Shown here one piece after another: positions 1-9,351 of a stretch of 64,000 nucleotides of DNA. A program made the translations under genes and the position numbers. The notes beneath the pieces were generated by a model. It saw only the letters and a program-made list of their open reading frames with translations. It was not told the origin of the DNA and searched no databases. This DNA is from Afipia sp. Its GTDB lineage: Bacteria; Pseudomonadota; Alphaproteobacteria; Rhizobiales; Xanthobacteraceae. The stretch is from positions 37,362 through 101,361 of the forward strand of contig JANQAK010000005.1 of the NCBI GenBank assembly GCA_024707075.1, read 5' to 3'. The stretch's first letter is position 1; each line of letters opens with the position of its first letter.

Positions 1-2
1 CG

Positions 3-908
3 CAGCCCGGCCGTTCGCCGTACCAGCACGCCGACATGGTCTATCCCGGATCGGAGTTTCCCTTCACCTATCCGGTGACCACCGATGTGCTGACGGGGAA
101 GACGGACGGTCTGCTGGCGCGCTGCCTTGCCGCCAACAACTGCCCGAAGATCATCAAGTCCGACAGCGAGATCGAATTCTACCAGCAGCGCGCATCGCTG
201 GTCGTCACCGACACCAAGGGCGATGCGATCGCGATGCCTGATAATGTGCGGCTGTTCTTCCTGTCGAACCTGCAACACTTCGCGCTGGCCAATTCCAAGC
301 CGGAGATGACCAAGACCTGTCAGCTCCCGACCAATCCGCTGAACGCGGGTCCGTCGGTGCGGGCGCTGTTGGTGGCGATGGATGCCTGGATCACCAACGG
401 CACCGAGCCGCCGAAGAGCCGCTATCCGAGCCGTGCCGATGGCACGCTGGTAGCACCAACCAAAGCGGATGTCGGGTTTCCCGATATTCCCGGTTTTCCC
501 TACAAGGGCACGATGACCAGGCCGGTGCTGATCGACTTCGGCACCATGCCTCCGACAAAGGGCAAGCCGTATCCGATCTTCCTGCCGAAGACCGATGCGG
601 ACGGCCGCGCGGTTGCGGGTGTGCACCTGCCGACGCTGGAAGCACCGGCTGCAACTCACACCGGCTGGAATGTGCGCAAGGCGGGATTCTCGGAAGGGGA
701 ATTGTGCGAGAACAATGGTTCGTTCGTCCCGTTCGCCTCGACGAAGGATGAGCGGCTCAAGACCGGCGATCCGCGTCTGTCATTGGCGGAGCGCTATCCG
801 CACGAAGGCGACCGCGCAGCCGCGATCGAGAAGGCGGCCAAGCAACTGGTGCAGGACCGGCTGTTGCTGGAAGAAGACGTGAAGATTTTCACGAACGCAA
901 CGAACTGA
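3..908 (+). CDS. C-terminal part of an alpha/beta-hydrolase-domain protein (5' end outside window)
   Basis: The reading frame is open to the left edge, so the true start is upstream; an internal ATG at 36 is not needed. The visible 301 residues resemble the C-terminal half of large secreted proteins annotated as alpha/beta hydrolase domain-containing (Abhydrolase_10-like). Visible traits are a run about asparagine-rich recognition loops, a late Trp-Asn-Val-Arg segment and a short charged C-terminal helix ending in Thr-Asn. No GxSxG nucleophile elbow lies in this part, so activity cannot be judged. A rho-independent hairpin follows within 60 bases. Family assignment is from memory of similar proteins and is moderate. 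Confidence 0.5.
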   Translation, partial: QPGRSPYQHADMVYPGSEFPFTYPVTTDVLTGKTDGLLARCLAANNCPKIIKSDSEIEFYQQRASLVVTDTKGDAIAMPDNVRLFFLSNLQHFALANSKPEMTKTCQLPTNPLNAGPSVRALLVAMDAWITNGTEPPKSRYPSRADGTLVAPTKADVGFPDIPGFPYKGTMTRPVLIDFGTMPPTKGKPYPIFLPKTDADGRAVAGVHLPTLEAPAATHTGWNVRKAGFSEGELCENNGSFVPFASTKDERLKTGDPRLSLAERYPHEGDRAAAIEKAAKQLVQDRLLLEEDVKIFTNATN

Positions 909-938
909 TCGAATGCGACACTGATCGTGTAAATCTGA

Positions 939-965
939 GGCCGCCCGCATTGCGGGCGGCCTTTT
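939..965 (+). terminator. Rho-independent terminator
   Basis: A perfect 10-bp GC-rich inverted repeat (GGCCGCCCGC / GCGGGCGGCC) with a 3-nt loop is followed by TTTT. It ends the plus-strand gene and lies just before the 3' end of the convergent rpe gene. Confidence 0.85.
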
Positions 966-968
966 GAT

Positions 969-1670
969 TCAGATCGCTTCGCCGCGCGCCGAGGCGGCCG
1001 CGTTGCGGATCGCGGCGATGTTCGCCTTGTAGCTGTCCGTTGTGCCGCCCTTGAATACGGCGGAGCCTGCGACCAGTGCATTGGCGCCGGCAGCGGCGAT
1101 TTCGGCCGCGTTGGCGGCCGTGACGCCGCCGTCGACCTCGATGTCGATGGGCCGTCCGGCGCACATGGCGCGCACCTGCGAAATCTTCTCCAGCACGGCG
1201 GGGATGAACGATTGCCCGCCGAAACCGGGATTGACCGACATCACCAGCACCAGATCGATCATGTCGATGACATATTCGATGGCGCTCGCGGGCGTCGCCG
1301 GGTTCAGCGAGACGCCGGCCTTCTTGCCGAGCGCGCGAATTGCCTGCAACGAGCGATGCAGGTGCGGTCCGGCCTCGGCGTGCACCGTGATGTGATCGCA
1401 GCCGGCCTTGGCGAAGGCCTCGAGATACGGATCGCACGGCGCGATCATCAGGTGCGCATCGAAGATCTTCTTCGAGTGCGGCCGCATCGCCTTGATGACA
1501 TCGGGGCCGTAGGAAATGTTCGGCACGAAGTGGCCGTCCATCACGTCGAGATGCATCCAGTCGGCGCCTGCCTGATCGACAGCGCGGACTTCCTCGCCCA
1601 GCTTCGAAAAATCCGACGCCAGGATCGACGGCGCGATGATCAAGGGACGCGATGCGAACGGCTGGGACAT
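969..1670 (-). CDS. rpe: Ribulose-phosphate 3-epimerase
   Basis: Cytosolic enzyme interconverting D-ribulose 5-phosphate and D-xylulose 5-phosphate in the pentose phosphate and Calvin pathways. The 233-residue product has the family's usual length and TIM-barrel motifs: the N-terminal [15 protein letters not shown], the metal-binding [12 protein letters not shown], the [13 protein letters not shown] strand-loop and the phosphate-binding EVDGGV / AGSAVF near the C-terminus. The frame stays open far upstream, but the start is set at the ATG at 1670 (MSQPF), which matches the family's N-terminus. It faces the EF-hand gene divergently, and the roughly 280 bases between them hold nothing else I can identify. 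Confidence 0.95.
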   Translation of the reverse strand: MSQPFASRPLIIAPSILASDFSKLGEEVRAVDQAGADWMHLDVMDGHFVPNISYGPDVIKAMRPHSKKIFDAHLMIAPCDPYLEAFAKAGCDHITVHAEAGPHLHRSLQAIRALGKKAGVSLNPATPASAIEYVIDMIDLVLVMSVNPGFGGQSFIPAVLEKISQVRAMCAGRPIDIEVDGGVTAANAAEIAAAGANALVAGSAVFKGGTTDSYKANIAAIRNAAASARGEAI

Positions 1671-1950
1671 GGCGGTTTCCGGTGCCTTCCTTGGCATGAT
1701 GGGCCAGCGGTGACGGACGGTTTCGCCTAACACGCCGCTCGGGCGCGGGCAATGTGAGGCACGCGGCGTACACAGATGTTGCGCGCGGTTCACGGCAATT
1801 CCTGCCGCGGCGGGCAGAAATTGCCGCGTCGGATCGTGCCGTGGGCTGCGAAAATGGCCGCATTTAAAGGGTTTCGGGAGCGGCATGGCATTTGCTGGAT
1901 CATTGCAGGGATGAGCTGTGGCCGCCGCTGGCGGTTCGGGGAGTGTTGTG

Positions 1951-2649
1951 ATGTTGCAAGTCATCGGAGCCGCCGTCGGCGCGCTGGATCTGCTGTCGTC
2001 GCTGACGTCCAGTGCGGCGAAGACCACCGGCGTCAAGCAATCGAATTCGATTTTCGGGCTGACCCAGAACGCGCAGGGTTCGACGGCTGCACCATCGGGC
2101 ACTTCGGCGCCGAGCGCACCGCTGTCGCCGTCGACGTTCAATACGCTGCTGGCCACGCAATCGACGACGTCCACCAGCCCGTCGGATGCTCTGAAAGATT
2201 TGTTCGGGCAGATCGACGGCAACGGCGATGGCAAGATCACCAAGGCCGAGTTCGAGGACAAGCTCGGAGCGGGTGGAACCAACACCGAGGCCGCCGACAA
2301 TGTGTTTAGCAAGATGGACACCGACGGCGACGGCTCCATCAGCATGAATGAGATGGCCGCGGCGCTGAAAGGCAAAGGCGGTGCTCATCACGCGCATCAG
2401 TCCGGCGGCTCGGACGATCTGACACAGGCGCTTCAGGGCGCAACCAGCACCACGACCACCAACAGCGACGGTTCGGTCACGACCACGATGACCTATGCCG
2501 ACGGCACCAAGCTCACCATGACTCAACCCGCGTCAACGACGGCATCAAGTAGCGCCTCATCGCAATACAATCTCGTCGAGAAGATGGTGCAGCGTCAGGC
2601 GGACGCGCTCGCCACCGCGGCCAGGCAGTCGGTGTCGGTCACGGTCTGA
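1951..2649 (+). CDS. EF-hand domain protein
   Basis: Protein of 232 residues with two canonical EF-hand calcium loops, [13 protein letters not shown] near residue 88 and [13 protein letters not shown] near residue 120. They sit in a Ser/Thr/Ala-rich low-complexity chain, and the C-terminal part is rich in Thr and Ser ([13 protein letters not shown]). The start ATG at 1951 follows a GGGGAG sequence at 1938; an in-frame GTG at 1918 gives a less likely 11-residue extension. The mildly hydrophobic first 20 residues are not a clear signal peptide. Calcium binding is inferred from the loops; the cellular role is unknown. Confidence 0.8.
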   Translation: MLQVIGAAVGALDLLSSLTSSAAKTTGVKQSNSIFGLTQNAQGSTAAPSGTSAPSAPLSPSTFNTLLATQSTTSTSPSDALKDLFGQIDGNGDGKITKAEFEDKLGAGGTNTEAADNVFSKMDTDGDGSISMNEMAAALKGKGGAHHAHQSGGSDDLTQALQGATSTTTTNSDGSVTTTMTYADGTKLTMTQPASTTASSSASSQYNLVEKMVQRQADALATAARQSVSVTV

Positions 2650-2691
2650 CGCAATTCGCAGGCCGCAATCTGTCGCGCGCGTCAGCCGGGG

Positions 2692-3693
2692 TTATTTCCC
2701 GAATCGTATTTTCCATGACGGCAGTGCGCCGGGGAACGGCAGCGCGGTCGCCTCGTAGACGCCGCGGGCAATCGCACGCGCAATCACGTTCGCGGCAATC
2801 GCACCGAGTTCGGTCAGGCCATACAGCGGATCGATCTCTTTCTCGCAGGTTGCTGCCGCGAATACGGCGTCGCCGTCGAGCGGCGCATGGACCGGATAGA
2901 TCGCGCGGGCGAATCCGGTCTGGGCGATGATCGCCATGCGCCTGGCCTGGGCCTTGGTGAGGATGGCGTCCGTTACCACGACCGCGATTGTCGTGTTTTC
3001 GATGGAGGTCGCGGCCGGTGCGCCCTTGAGCCGCATCGTGAGCATGTCCGGCGTGAAGGAGGGCGGCCATCCGCGGCCGCCGAATTCGTCGCCGACTTCG
3101 AAGGGCGCCGCCCAGAACCACGGGCCGTCGCCGATATTGACGCTGCCCACCGCGTTGACCGATACGATGGCAGCGACGCGCACGCCGCCGGTGGTGATCG
3201 CCGATGCCGAGCCGAGGCCGCCCTTGAAGTTGACTGTGGTCGCGCCGTAGCCGGCGCCGACGCTTCCGAGCGCGAACGCGCCGTCCGAGGCTGCTTCGGC
3301 CGCCGCATAACCCAGATCGCGATAGGGTGGGAAACGGCCCCATGTCTTGTTTCCGCCGTTGAGCATATCGAACTGCACCGCGCCGGGAACGATGGGGATC
3401 AGGGCATTGCCCACCACGAAACCCCGGCCATGCTCAGCGAGCCACGCCTGCACGCCGCCGCCGGCTTCGAGGCCGAAGGCTGAACCGCCGGACAGTGCAA
3501 TTCCATCGATGCGTTCCACGGTGTTGACTGGATCGAGCATCGAAGCGTCCCGCGTGCCCGGTCCGCCGCCGCGCACGTCGATGGATGCAACGGCTGGCTG
3601 GTCGAACACGATAGCCGTGACGCCGGAGGCGAGCGCGGCATCGTCGGCGTGACCGACGCGGACGCCGGGAATGTCGGTGAGCAGGTTTTTCAT
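2692..3693 (-). CDS. P1 (S58, DmpA/NylC-like) family peptidase
   Basis: A 333-residue N-terminal-nucleophile hydrolase of the DmpA/6-aminohexanoate-oligomer hydrolase superfamily, which matures by autoproteolysis. Recognised by the N-terminal DIPGVRVGHADD, the RGGGPGTRD segment, GIALSGGSAFGLEAGGGV and the central KGGLGSASAITTGG. The segment VSVNAVGSV aligns by eye with the NylC cleavage region, but the residue after Asn is Ala rather than Thr or Ser, so the cleavage site or substrate may differ. It is a single gene with its 3' end facing the EF-hand gene. The start ATG at 3693 begins MKNLLTDIPG, as in homologues. Confidence 0.85.
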   Translation of the reverse strand: MKNLLTDIPGVRVGHADDAALASGVTAIVFDQPAVASIDVRGGGPGTRDASMLDPVNTVERIDGIALSGGSAFGLEAGGGVQAWLAEHGRGFVVGNALIPIVPGAVQFDMLNGGNKTWGRFPPYRDLGYAAAEAASDGAFALGSVGAGYGATTVNFKGGLGSASAITTGGVRVAAIVSVNAVGSVNIGDGPWFWAAPFEVGDEFGGRGWPPSFTPDMLTMRLKGAPAATSIENTTIAVVVTDAILTKAQARRMAIIAQTGFARAIYPVHAPLDGDAVFAAATCEKEIDPLYGLTELGAIAANVIARAIARGVYEATALPFPGALPSWKIRFGK

Positions 3694-3717
3694 GGATCAT
3701 TCCCGGATTTACTTTTG

Positions 3718-3766
3718 GGGCATGATCCTGTCCGAAAATCGGCGTCCGCTTTTCGGGATCATGCCC
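3718..3766. repeat. Palindromic intergenic repeat (copy A)
   Basis: Near-perfect inverted repeat: GGGCATGATC...GAAAA and TTTTCGGGATCATGCCC around an 11-nt centre. A diverged relative with the same layout lies at 10681-10728. This is a dispersed element common in rhizobial genomes. Confidence 0.7.
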
Positions 3767-3833
3767 ATCACAACATGCGGAAGGGCGGGGCGCGGAGCTT
3801 GCATAGCATAGCCGTGCCGGTGCAATAAGCGGC

Positions 3834-4568
3834 ATGATTCAGGACGTCTCGATCCCCGCCGCGCTCGTCGCCGGCGTCATCAGCTTTCTCTCGCCATGCG
3901 TGCTGCCGCTGGTGCCGCCGTATCTGATCTATCTGACCGGCGCGACCATCGAGCACGTCGCCAGCGACGAGGAACAGTCGGTCTCGAAGCGTGCCGTGAT
4001 GCTGTCGGCGCTGGTGTTCGTGGCAGGATTTTCCACCGTCTTCGTGGCGCTCGGCGCCAGCGCCAGCCTGATCGGCGGCCTGATCCGGGCATGGTCGGCG
4101 CAACTGTCGATCGTTGCGGGCATCGCGATCATTCTGATGGGGCTGCATTTCCTCGGCCTGACGCGCATTCGCTTCCTGATGCGCGAGGGCCGGCTGCCGA
4201 TTCCGAAGCCGGTCGGGCTGTGGGGTGCCTATGTGATGGGGCTGGCCTTCGCATTCGGCTGGACGCCATGCATCGGGCCGATCCTGGCGGCGATCCTCTC
4301 GGTCGCAGCCTCGGAGGCGACGGTGGCGAAGGGGGCGGGACTTCTCGCGGTCTATTCCGCCGGCCTCGGCATTCCGTTCCTGATCGCGGCGCTCATGGTG
4401 GAGCAGTTTTCGTCGGTGTTCGCGCGGATGAAGAAATATCTTGCGACCATCGAGCATACCATGGGCGTGCTGATGATCCTGGTGGGGATCGGATTTCTCA
4501 CCGGTGCGGTATCGAACGTCAGCATCTGGCTGCTGGAGACGTTTCCGGCGTTGCAGAATTTCGGGTAG
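3834..4568 (+). CDS. ccdA: CcdA/DsbD-type transmembrane thiol transporter
   Basis: A 244-residue polytopic inner-membrane protein of the cytochrome c biogenesis CcdA family, which carries electrons from cytoplasmic thioredoxin to periplasmic thiol proteins. The two redox cysteines are visible in duplicated motifs, SPCVLPLVPP near residue 20 and TPCIGPILAA near residue 143, each at the start of a hydrophobic repeat half. About six membrane segments are visible and there is no thioredoxin domain, so it is CcdA-like rather than full DsbD. The start ATG at 3834 matches the short N-terminus of the family. No ccm genes are adjacent, so the periplasmic partner is unknown. Confidence 0.88.
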   Translation: MIQDVSIPAALVAGVISFLSPCVLPLVPPYLIYLTGATIEHVASDEEQSVSKRAVMLSALVFVAGFSTVFVALGASASLIGGLIRAWSAQLSIVAGIAIILMGLHFLGLTRIRFLMREGRLPIPKPVGLWGAYVMGLAFAFGWTPCIGPILAAILSVAASEATVAKGAGLLAVYSAGLGIPFLIAALMVEQFSSVFARMKKYLATIEHTMGVLMILVGIGFLTGAVSNVSIWLLETFPALQNFG

Positions 4569-4586
4569 CGCCGCGTCTTTGAAATT

Positions 4587-4670
4587 GTCATGCCCGGGCT
4601 TGTCTGGGCATCCACGCCTTCAAAATGGTATCCAAAGACGTAGATGGCCGGGACAAGCCCGGCCATGACG
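4587..4670. repeat. Palindromic intergenic repeat (GTCATGCCCGGG type)
   Basis: The ends are inverted: GTCATGCCCGGGCTTGTC and the complementary GGACAAGCCCGGCCATGAC flank a less conserved centre. It lies between the convergent ccdA and liv-binding-protein genes. A relative lies at 12271-12356. Confidence 0.75.
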
Positions 4671-4696
4671 ATCTTGTTAGATGAGGAGCGTACTCC

Positions 4697-5812
4697 TTAC
4701 GACCCCTTGCCAAGCTCGGCGTAGTTCCCCTTGGCGTCCCACTTGTAGACGACGTAGTCGAGCAGCTTGATATCACCCTTGGCGTCGAACGACAGTTTGC
4801 CCAGCACGGTGTCCCATTCGCCGGCCTTGATGGCTTCGACCACCTTCTTCGGATCGGTGCTCTTGATCTTGTCGACGGCCTGCGACCAGACCTGGAATGA
4901 GGCGTAGGTGTAGAGCGTGTAGCCTTCCGGATCGATGCCCTTGGCCTTGAACTTCTCGACGATGGCTTTCGCGGTCGGCTTGTTGCGCGGATCGGGTCCG
5001 AAGGTGAACAGCGTGCCTTCCGCAGCAGCGCCGGTGATCGAGGCGAACTCCTTGTCATTCATGGCGTCGCCGGCCATGAGGACGGTCTTGAGACCCTGAT
5101 CGCGCATCTGGCGCAGGATCAGGCCGGCTTCCTGATGATAGCCGCCGACATAGACCAGATCGATGTTCTCGCGCTTCAGGCGGGAGACGATCGAGTTAAA
5201 GTCCTTGTCGCCCTTGTTGTAGGATTCGAACAGCTTCTCCTTGAAGCCTGCGGCGTTCAGCGCCTTCTTGGTCTCGTCGGCAAGGCCCTTTCCATAAGTG
5301 GTCTTGTCGTTGAGGATTGCGACGTTCTTTCCGGCGAAGGCTTTCAGGATGTACTGCGCGGCGACGAGGCCCTGCTGGTCGTCGCGGCCGCACACGCGCA
5401 GCACATTCCACAGCTTGCGTTCGGTGAATACCGGATTGGTCGAGGCCGGTGTGATCTGCAACACGTTGCCTTCGGCATAGGCTTCCGACGCCGGGATCGA
5501 TGACGACGAGCAGAAGTGTCCGGCAACAACCTGAACTTTCGAGCTTGCGAGCTTTTCGGCGACCGAGCGGGCCTGTTTCGGGTCGCAGGCATCGTCGCCG
5601 ACCTGCAAGGCGAGTTTCCTGCCGATCACGCCGCCCGCGGCGTTGAGATCGGCGACCGCCATGTCCGCGCCGTTCTTCATCTGGCGGCCGAAGGCGGATT
5701 CGCTGCCCGTCATCGGACCGGCGACGGCGACGGGAATGTCTTGCGCAAACGCAGCAGTCGATATGGCAATCGACGCGCCGAGTGCGAGGCCAAGAATGTG
5801 GATCGGTTTCAT
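4697..5812 (-). CDS. livK: Branched-chain amino-acid ABC transporter substrate-binding protein
   Basis: A 371-residue periplasmic binding protein. An N-terminal signal peptide (positively charged MKPIHI, hydrophobic core, AFA cleavage site) is followed by a type I bilobed Leu/Ile/Val-binding fold, with QDIPVAVAGPMTGSESAFG at the mature N-terminus, GDDACDPKQA and FCSSSSIPAS at the ligand pocket, and TPASTNP. It lies downstream of livHMGF on the same strand, separated by a small membrane ORF, a repeat and short spacers, so it likely supplies substrate to that permease. The exact ligand is not proven. Confidence 0.92.
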   Translation of the reverse strand: MKPIHILGLALGASIAISTAAFAQDIPVAVAGPMTGSESAFGRQMKNGADMAVADLNAAGGVIGRKLALQVGDDACDPKQARSVAEKLASSKVQVVAGHFCSSSSIPASEAYAEGNVLQITPASTNPVFTERKLWNVLRVCGRDDQQGLVAAQYILKAFAGKNVAILNDKTTYGKGLADETKKALNAAGFKEKLFESYNKGDKDFNSIVSRLKRENIDLVYVGGYHQEAGLILRQMRDQGLKTVLMAGDAMNDKEFASITGAAAEGTLFTFGPDPRNKPTAKAIVEKFKAKGIDPEGYTLYTYASFQVWSQAVDKIKSTDPKKVVEAIKAGEWDTVLGKLSFDAKGDIKLLDYVVYKWDAKGNYAELGKGS

Positions 5813-5928
5813 AGTGCAGTCCTCATGCAGGTCTCGAAGGGCGTGGCGGAACGGCCCGCCGGGGCGAATAAATCATGGGTATTGTCGGCTGATTTTACCG
5901 GCAAGTCATCGGCAATTTTCGGCAGCGC

Positions 5929-6291
5929 TCACGCCTTGGCTGGCGCATCTTGCCGCAGCCGCCAGCCGAGCGGCCCGCTTGGCTCATACAGCCAGTAATA
6001 TTGTCTCACCATCTGGCGGGCGCGGGTGCGCTGAAAAGACAGGCAGGCGACCACGATCAGGATGGCGGTTTCGACCAGATAGGTCTTTGGCTGCAACAGG
6101 GTTTCGTTGAACAGCGCGAAATGCACAAAACGCACCGCCAGTCCCAGCGGGATCATCGCGATGGCCGCAACCCAGATGCTCCGCCAGGTGAGCGCAATGG
6201 CGCGGCCTGTGAGCAGCGCGCATCCCGCGCCGAGCACGAGGGTGACGAACAGCACCTGGAAGATGGATCTGTTGGAGTAGAACTGGTCCAT
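5929..6291 (-). CDS. Small conserved membrane protein inside the liv locus (DUF6867-like)
   Basis: A 120-residue protein with three hydrophobic segments (about residues 10-30, 35-58 and 72-90) and a basic tail containing RTRARQMVRQYYWLYEPSGPLGWR. It lies between livF and the binding-protein gene on the same strand. I recall small DUF6867-like proteins in this position in related genomes, but the name is not verified here. No catalytic motif is visible. A structural or regulatory role in the transporter is possible but not shown. Confidence 0.65.
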   Translation of the reverse strand: MDQFYSNRSIFQVLFVTLVLGAGCALLTGRAIALTWRSIWVAAIAMIPLGLAVRFVHFALFNETLLQPKTYLVETAILIVVACLSFQRTRARQMVRQYYWLYEPSGPLGWRLRQDAPAKA

Positions 6292-6324
6292 CTAGATCTC
6301 GATCCCGTAATTTTATATCCCGTC

Positions 6325-6427
6325 CGTCACCCTGAGGTGCGAGCCGCAATGCGGCGAGCCTCGAAGGGCGACGGCATGGGTCCGCCATCCTTCGAGGCTC
6401 GCGAGTGCTCGCACTTCAGGATGACGG
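6325..6427. repeat. Palindromic intergenic repeat (GTCACCCTGAGG type)
   Basis: The outer arms GTCACCCTGAGGTGCGAG and CTCGCACTTCAGGATGAC are near complements, and an inner GCCTCGAAGG / CCTTCGAGGC pair is also inverted. Relatives are at 45451-45553 and 48126-48237. Confidence 0.8.
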
Positions 6428-6438
6428 ACACAATTCAT

Positions 6439-7173
6439 CTAGTGCCTTCCGCCTTCAAGGTACGCCGCGCGGATTTCAGGCCGCGCGAGAAGTTCCGCAC
6501 CGCTGCCGCTCAGCGTGATCTTGCCATTGACCATGACGTAGCCGCGATGCGCGAGTTTCAATGCGTGATTGGCGTTCTGCTCGACGATCAGCACGGTGAG
6601 GCCGTCCTGCCGGTTGAGCGTGCGGACGGCATCGAAGATCTGCCGCGCGATCAGTGGCGCAAGGCCGAGCGACGGCTCATCCAGCATCAGCAGGCGCGGA
6701 CGGCTCATCAGCGCGCGGCCGATGGCCAGCATCTGCTGTTCGCCGCCGGACAGGGTGCCGCCGCGTTGCGCGATGCGTTCCTTGAGGCGCGGGAACAGTG
6801 CGAAGACGCGCTCTAGGCTGGCGTTGCGCTCGGCTTCGGTGCTCTCGACGGCGGCGTCCGCGCCCATGCGCAGGTTTTCCGCCACCGTCATGCGCGGAAA
6901 AATGCGGCGCCCTTCGGGGGACTGCGCAATCCGCAGGCGGGCAACGTGATGGGTCGGCTCAAACGTGATGTCGCGGCCATCGAATTCGATGGTGCCGGCG
7001 CGGGCGCGCGGGCGTCCGAACACCGACATCATCAGCGTGGACTTGCCAGCCCCATTGGCCCCGATCAATGCGACGATCTCGCCGGCATTGATGTCGAGAT
7101 CGACGCCCTTCAGCGCTTCGATATTGCCATAGGCCGCGACAAGGCCGCGAATGGAGAGGAGAGGCGTGGTCAC
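6439..7173 (-). CDS. livF: Branched-chain amino-acid ABC transporter ATPase LivF
   Basis: A 244-residue ABC ATPase that couples ATP hydrolysis to the LivH/LivM permease. Walker A GANGAGKST is near residue 37, the signature is LSGGEQQ, Walker B is LLMLDEPSLGLAP, and a late H-loop follows. The length and short linker are typical of LivF rather than LivG. It begins with GTG at 7173, overlapping the livG stop by four bases (GTGA), so the two are probably translationally coupled. It is the last ATPase gene of the minus-strand liv operon. Confidence 0.95.
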   Translation of the reverse strand: MTTPLLSIRGLVAAYGNIEALKGVDLDINAGEIVALIGANGAGKSTLMMSVFGRPRARAGTIEFDGRDITFEPTHHVARLRIAQSPEGRRIFPRMTVAENLRMGADAAVESTEAERNASLERVFALFPRLKERIAQRGGTLSGGEQQMLAIGRALMSRPRLLMLDEPSLGLAPLIARQIFDAVRTLNRQDGLTVLIVEQNANHALKLAHRGYVMVNGKITLSGSGAELLARPEIRAAYLEGGRH

Positions 7174-8009
7174 GTTCCGCCCTCCATGACTTCGATGGCG
7201 GTTTGCTCGTCGGCCCCGAGATAAGCGGCGATGACTTTCGGATCATCACGTATTTCGCGCGGCGTTCCGGCCGCGATCTTGACGCCGTGGTCGAGCACGA
7301 AGATGCAGTCGGAGATTTCCATCACCACGGACATGTCGTGCTCGATCAGCAGCACTGAGGTGCCATGATCCTTGCGGATCGCCAGCAGCAACTGGCTCAG
7401 CTCGTCGCTTTCGCGGGCGTTCAGGCCGGCGGCGGGTTCGTCGAGGCACAGCAGCGCGGGCTCTGAACACATCGCGCGCGCGATCTCCAGCCGCCGCTGG
7501 TCGCCGTAAGGAAGGTTGCCCGCCGCGTCGTCGGCGCGCGGCGTAAGACCGATGCGGTCGAGCCAGTAGCGCGCCCGGTCGATGGCATCGCGCTCGGCGT
7601 CGCGAAATCCCGGCATGCCGATCAGGCCGAGAAACGTGTAGCCTGACGCGCGCATCAGCGCGTTGTGCTGCGCCACCAACAGGTTTTCCAGCGCCGTCAT
7701 GCCCGCGAACAGCCGGATATTCTGAAACGTGCGCGCGACTTTCGCGACTTTTGAGATGCGGTAATCGAACAGCCGTTCCAGCAGGAACTCCCGGCCGTCC
7801 TCGTGAATGAGACGCATCATGCCGGTGGTCGGCTTGTAGAAACCCGTGATGCAGTTGAATACGGTGGTCTTGCCCGCGCCGTTGGGGCCGATCAGCGCGG
7901 TGATGTCGCCGCGCTTCGCGGTGAACGACAGATCGTTGACTGCCACGATACCGCCGAAGCGCATCGACAGGTGATCGACCACTAGGATGTCGTCGGCGGC
8001 TGCGGTCAT
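7170..8009 (-). CDS. livG: Branched-chain amino-acid ABC transporter ATPase LivG
   Basis: A 279-residue ABC ATPase. Walker A GPNGAGKTT is near residue 43, the LivG-type signature region is LPYGDQRRLEIAR, and Walker B is LLCLDEPAAGLN. The long helical insertion after the Q-loop (residues about 100-150, with FLGLIGMPGFRDAERDA) is the usual LivG trait. The start ATG at 8009 overlaps the livM stop (ATGA) and its own stop overlaps the livF start, so livM-livG-livF form a tightly coupled unit. Confidence 0.95.
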   Translation of the reverse strand: MTAAADDILVVDHLSMRFGGIVAVNDLSFTAKRGDITALIGPNGAGKTTVFNCITGFYKPTTGMMRLIHEDGREFLLERLFDYRISKVAKVARTFQNIRLFAGMTALENLLVAQHNALMRASGYTFLGLIGMPGFRDAERDAIDRARYWLDRIGLTPRADDAAGNLPYGDQRRLEIARAMCSEPALLCLDEPAAGLNARESDELSQLLLAIRKDHGTSVLLIEHDMSVVMEISDCIFVLDHGVKIAAGTPREIRDDPKVIAAYLGADEQTAIEVMEGGT

Positions 8010-9343
8010 CCGTGGCCTTCCTTGACCATTGCGGATGAAATCTCGGTCGGCTTTTCCAGATAGACCGATGGCGCGCGGTGGCCGATCAGGCCACGCGGCC
8101 GCCAGATCATCAGCAGCACCATCGCGCCGCCGAATACCAGCATGCGGAATTGCTCAAGGCCGCGGAACAGCTCGAACCCGCCGATCATCGCAAGTGCCGC
8201 CAGCGCGACGCCGAGCTGAGATCCCATACCGCCGAGCACGACGATGGCCAGCACCAGCGCGGATTCCTGGAACGTGAACGACTCCGGGCTGATGAAACCC
8301 TGGCGGGTGGCGAAGAACGCGCCAGCGAAGCCGCCGAACATCGCGCCGGTTGCGAACGCGGTGAGCTTCGTCGTGGTGGTGTTGATGCCGAGAGAGCGGC
8401 ACGCCACTTCATCTTCGCGCAACGCTTCCCACGCGCGGCCGATCGGCAGGCGGCGCAGTCGGATCGTCACCCAGTTGGTCAACAGCGCGAGCGCGAGGAT
8501 CAGATAGAACAGGAACACGACGCGGTGCGTCGCGGAGAATTCGATGCCCAGCATCGCGGCAAGGCCGTCGTCGGTGTTGGTCAGCGGAATGCCGAAGAAA
8601 CTCGGGCGCGGAATCCCGGTGATGCCGTTCGGCCCGCCGGTGACATGCTGCCAGTTGAGCAGGATGAGACGGATGATCTCGCCGAAGGCAAGCGTCACGA
8701 TGGCGAGATAGTCGCCGCGCAGCCGCAGCACCGGAAAGCCGAGCAGCACGCCCCAGAACGCCGCGAGGATTCCCGCCAGCGGCAGGCAGACCCAGAACGA
8801 CAGTCCGAAGGTCGTCGCCAGCAGCGCGTAGGAATATGCGCCGACCGCGTAAAATGCGACATAACCGAGATCGAGCAGGCCGGCGAGGCCGACCACGACG
8901 TTCAATCCCCATCCGAGCATCACATAGGTGAGGACGAGAATGCCGAGATCGAGAATGTAGCGCTGGTCGTAGAAGATCACCGGCACCAGTAGCGTGAAAA
9001 CGAGAAGCGCCGGCGCGAGAAAACGGCGCAGCGTGGCAATCGTGCTGCTGGCGGATTCAGGAAGCAGCGAGATGGTCTTCGATGGTCCGATCCACTGCCG
9101 CAGCAATTCGACGATGATGCTGCCGAAAAAAACCGCGGCCACAAGCGCCGCCAAGTCGCCGAACCGCGTCCAGTAGATCAACTGCCCCTCCGGACCGGCT
9201 TCGGTCCGGATGCCGATCATCAGCGAAAACAGAACCAGCGCCACAAGGGCGCTGATGAGGGATTTCTTCAGAATGAAGGCGATGCCGTGCGGAGCGGCGG
9301 CGGCTTTGCGCGCGTGGGCGGCGGGATCGACAGGACGCGCCAC
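8006..9343 (-). CDS. livM: Branched-chain amino-acid ABC transporter permease LivM
   Basis: A 445-residue inner-membrane permease. The C-terminal LivM core is clear (GWGLNVVVGLAGLLDLGYVA; GDYLAIVTLAFGEIIRLIL; the EAA-like loop GRAWEALREDEVACRSLGIN). An N-terminal extension of about 120 residues with extra membrane segments precedes it, making it longer than E. coli LivM but usual for rhizobia. The start is set at GTG 9343, nine bases past the livH stop; the frame continues upstream only as antisense-like sequence over livH. The stop overlaps livG. Confidence 0.93.
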   Translation of the reverse strand: MARPVDPAAHARKAAAAPHGIAFILKKSLISALVALVLFSLMIGIRTEAGPEGQLIYWTRFGDLAALVAAVFFGSIIVELLRQWIGPSKTISLLPESASSTIATLRRFLAPALLVFTLLVPVIFYDQRYILDLGILVLTYVMLGWGLNVVVGLAGLLDLGYVAFYAVGAYSYALLATTFGLSFWVCLPLAGILAAFWGVLLGFPVLRLRGDYLAIVTLAFGEIIRLILLNWQHVTGGPNGITGIPRPSFFGIPLTNTDDGLAAMLGIEFSATHRVVFLFYLILALALLTNWVTIRLRRLPIGRAWEALREDEVACRSLGINTTTTKLTAFATGAMFGGFAGAFFATRQGFISPESFTFQESALVLAIVVLGGMGSQLGVALAALAMIGGFELFRGLEQFRMLVFGGAMVLLMIWRPRGLIGHRAPSVYLEKPTEISSAMVKEGHG

Positions 9344-9351
9344 GCTGCCTC

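Noticed and set aside
1671..2375. Long N-terminal extension of the rpe frame
   Set aside because: It runs antisense through the EF-hand gene; the family N-terminus starts at 1670.
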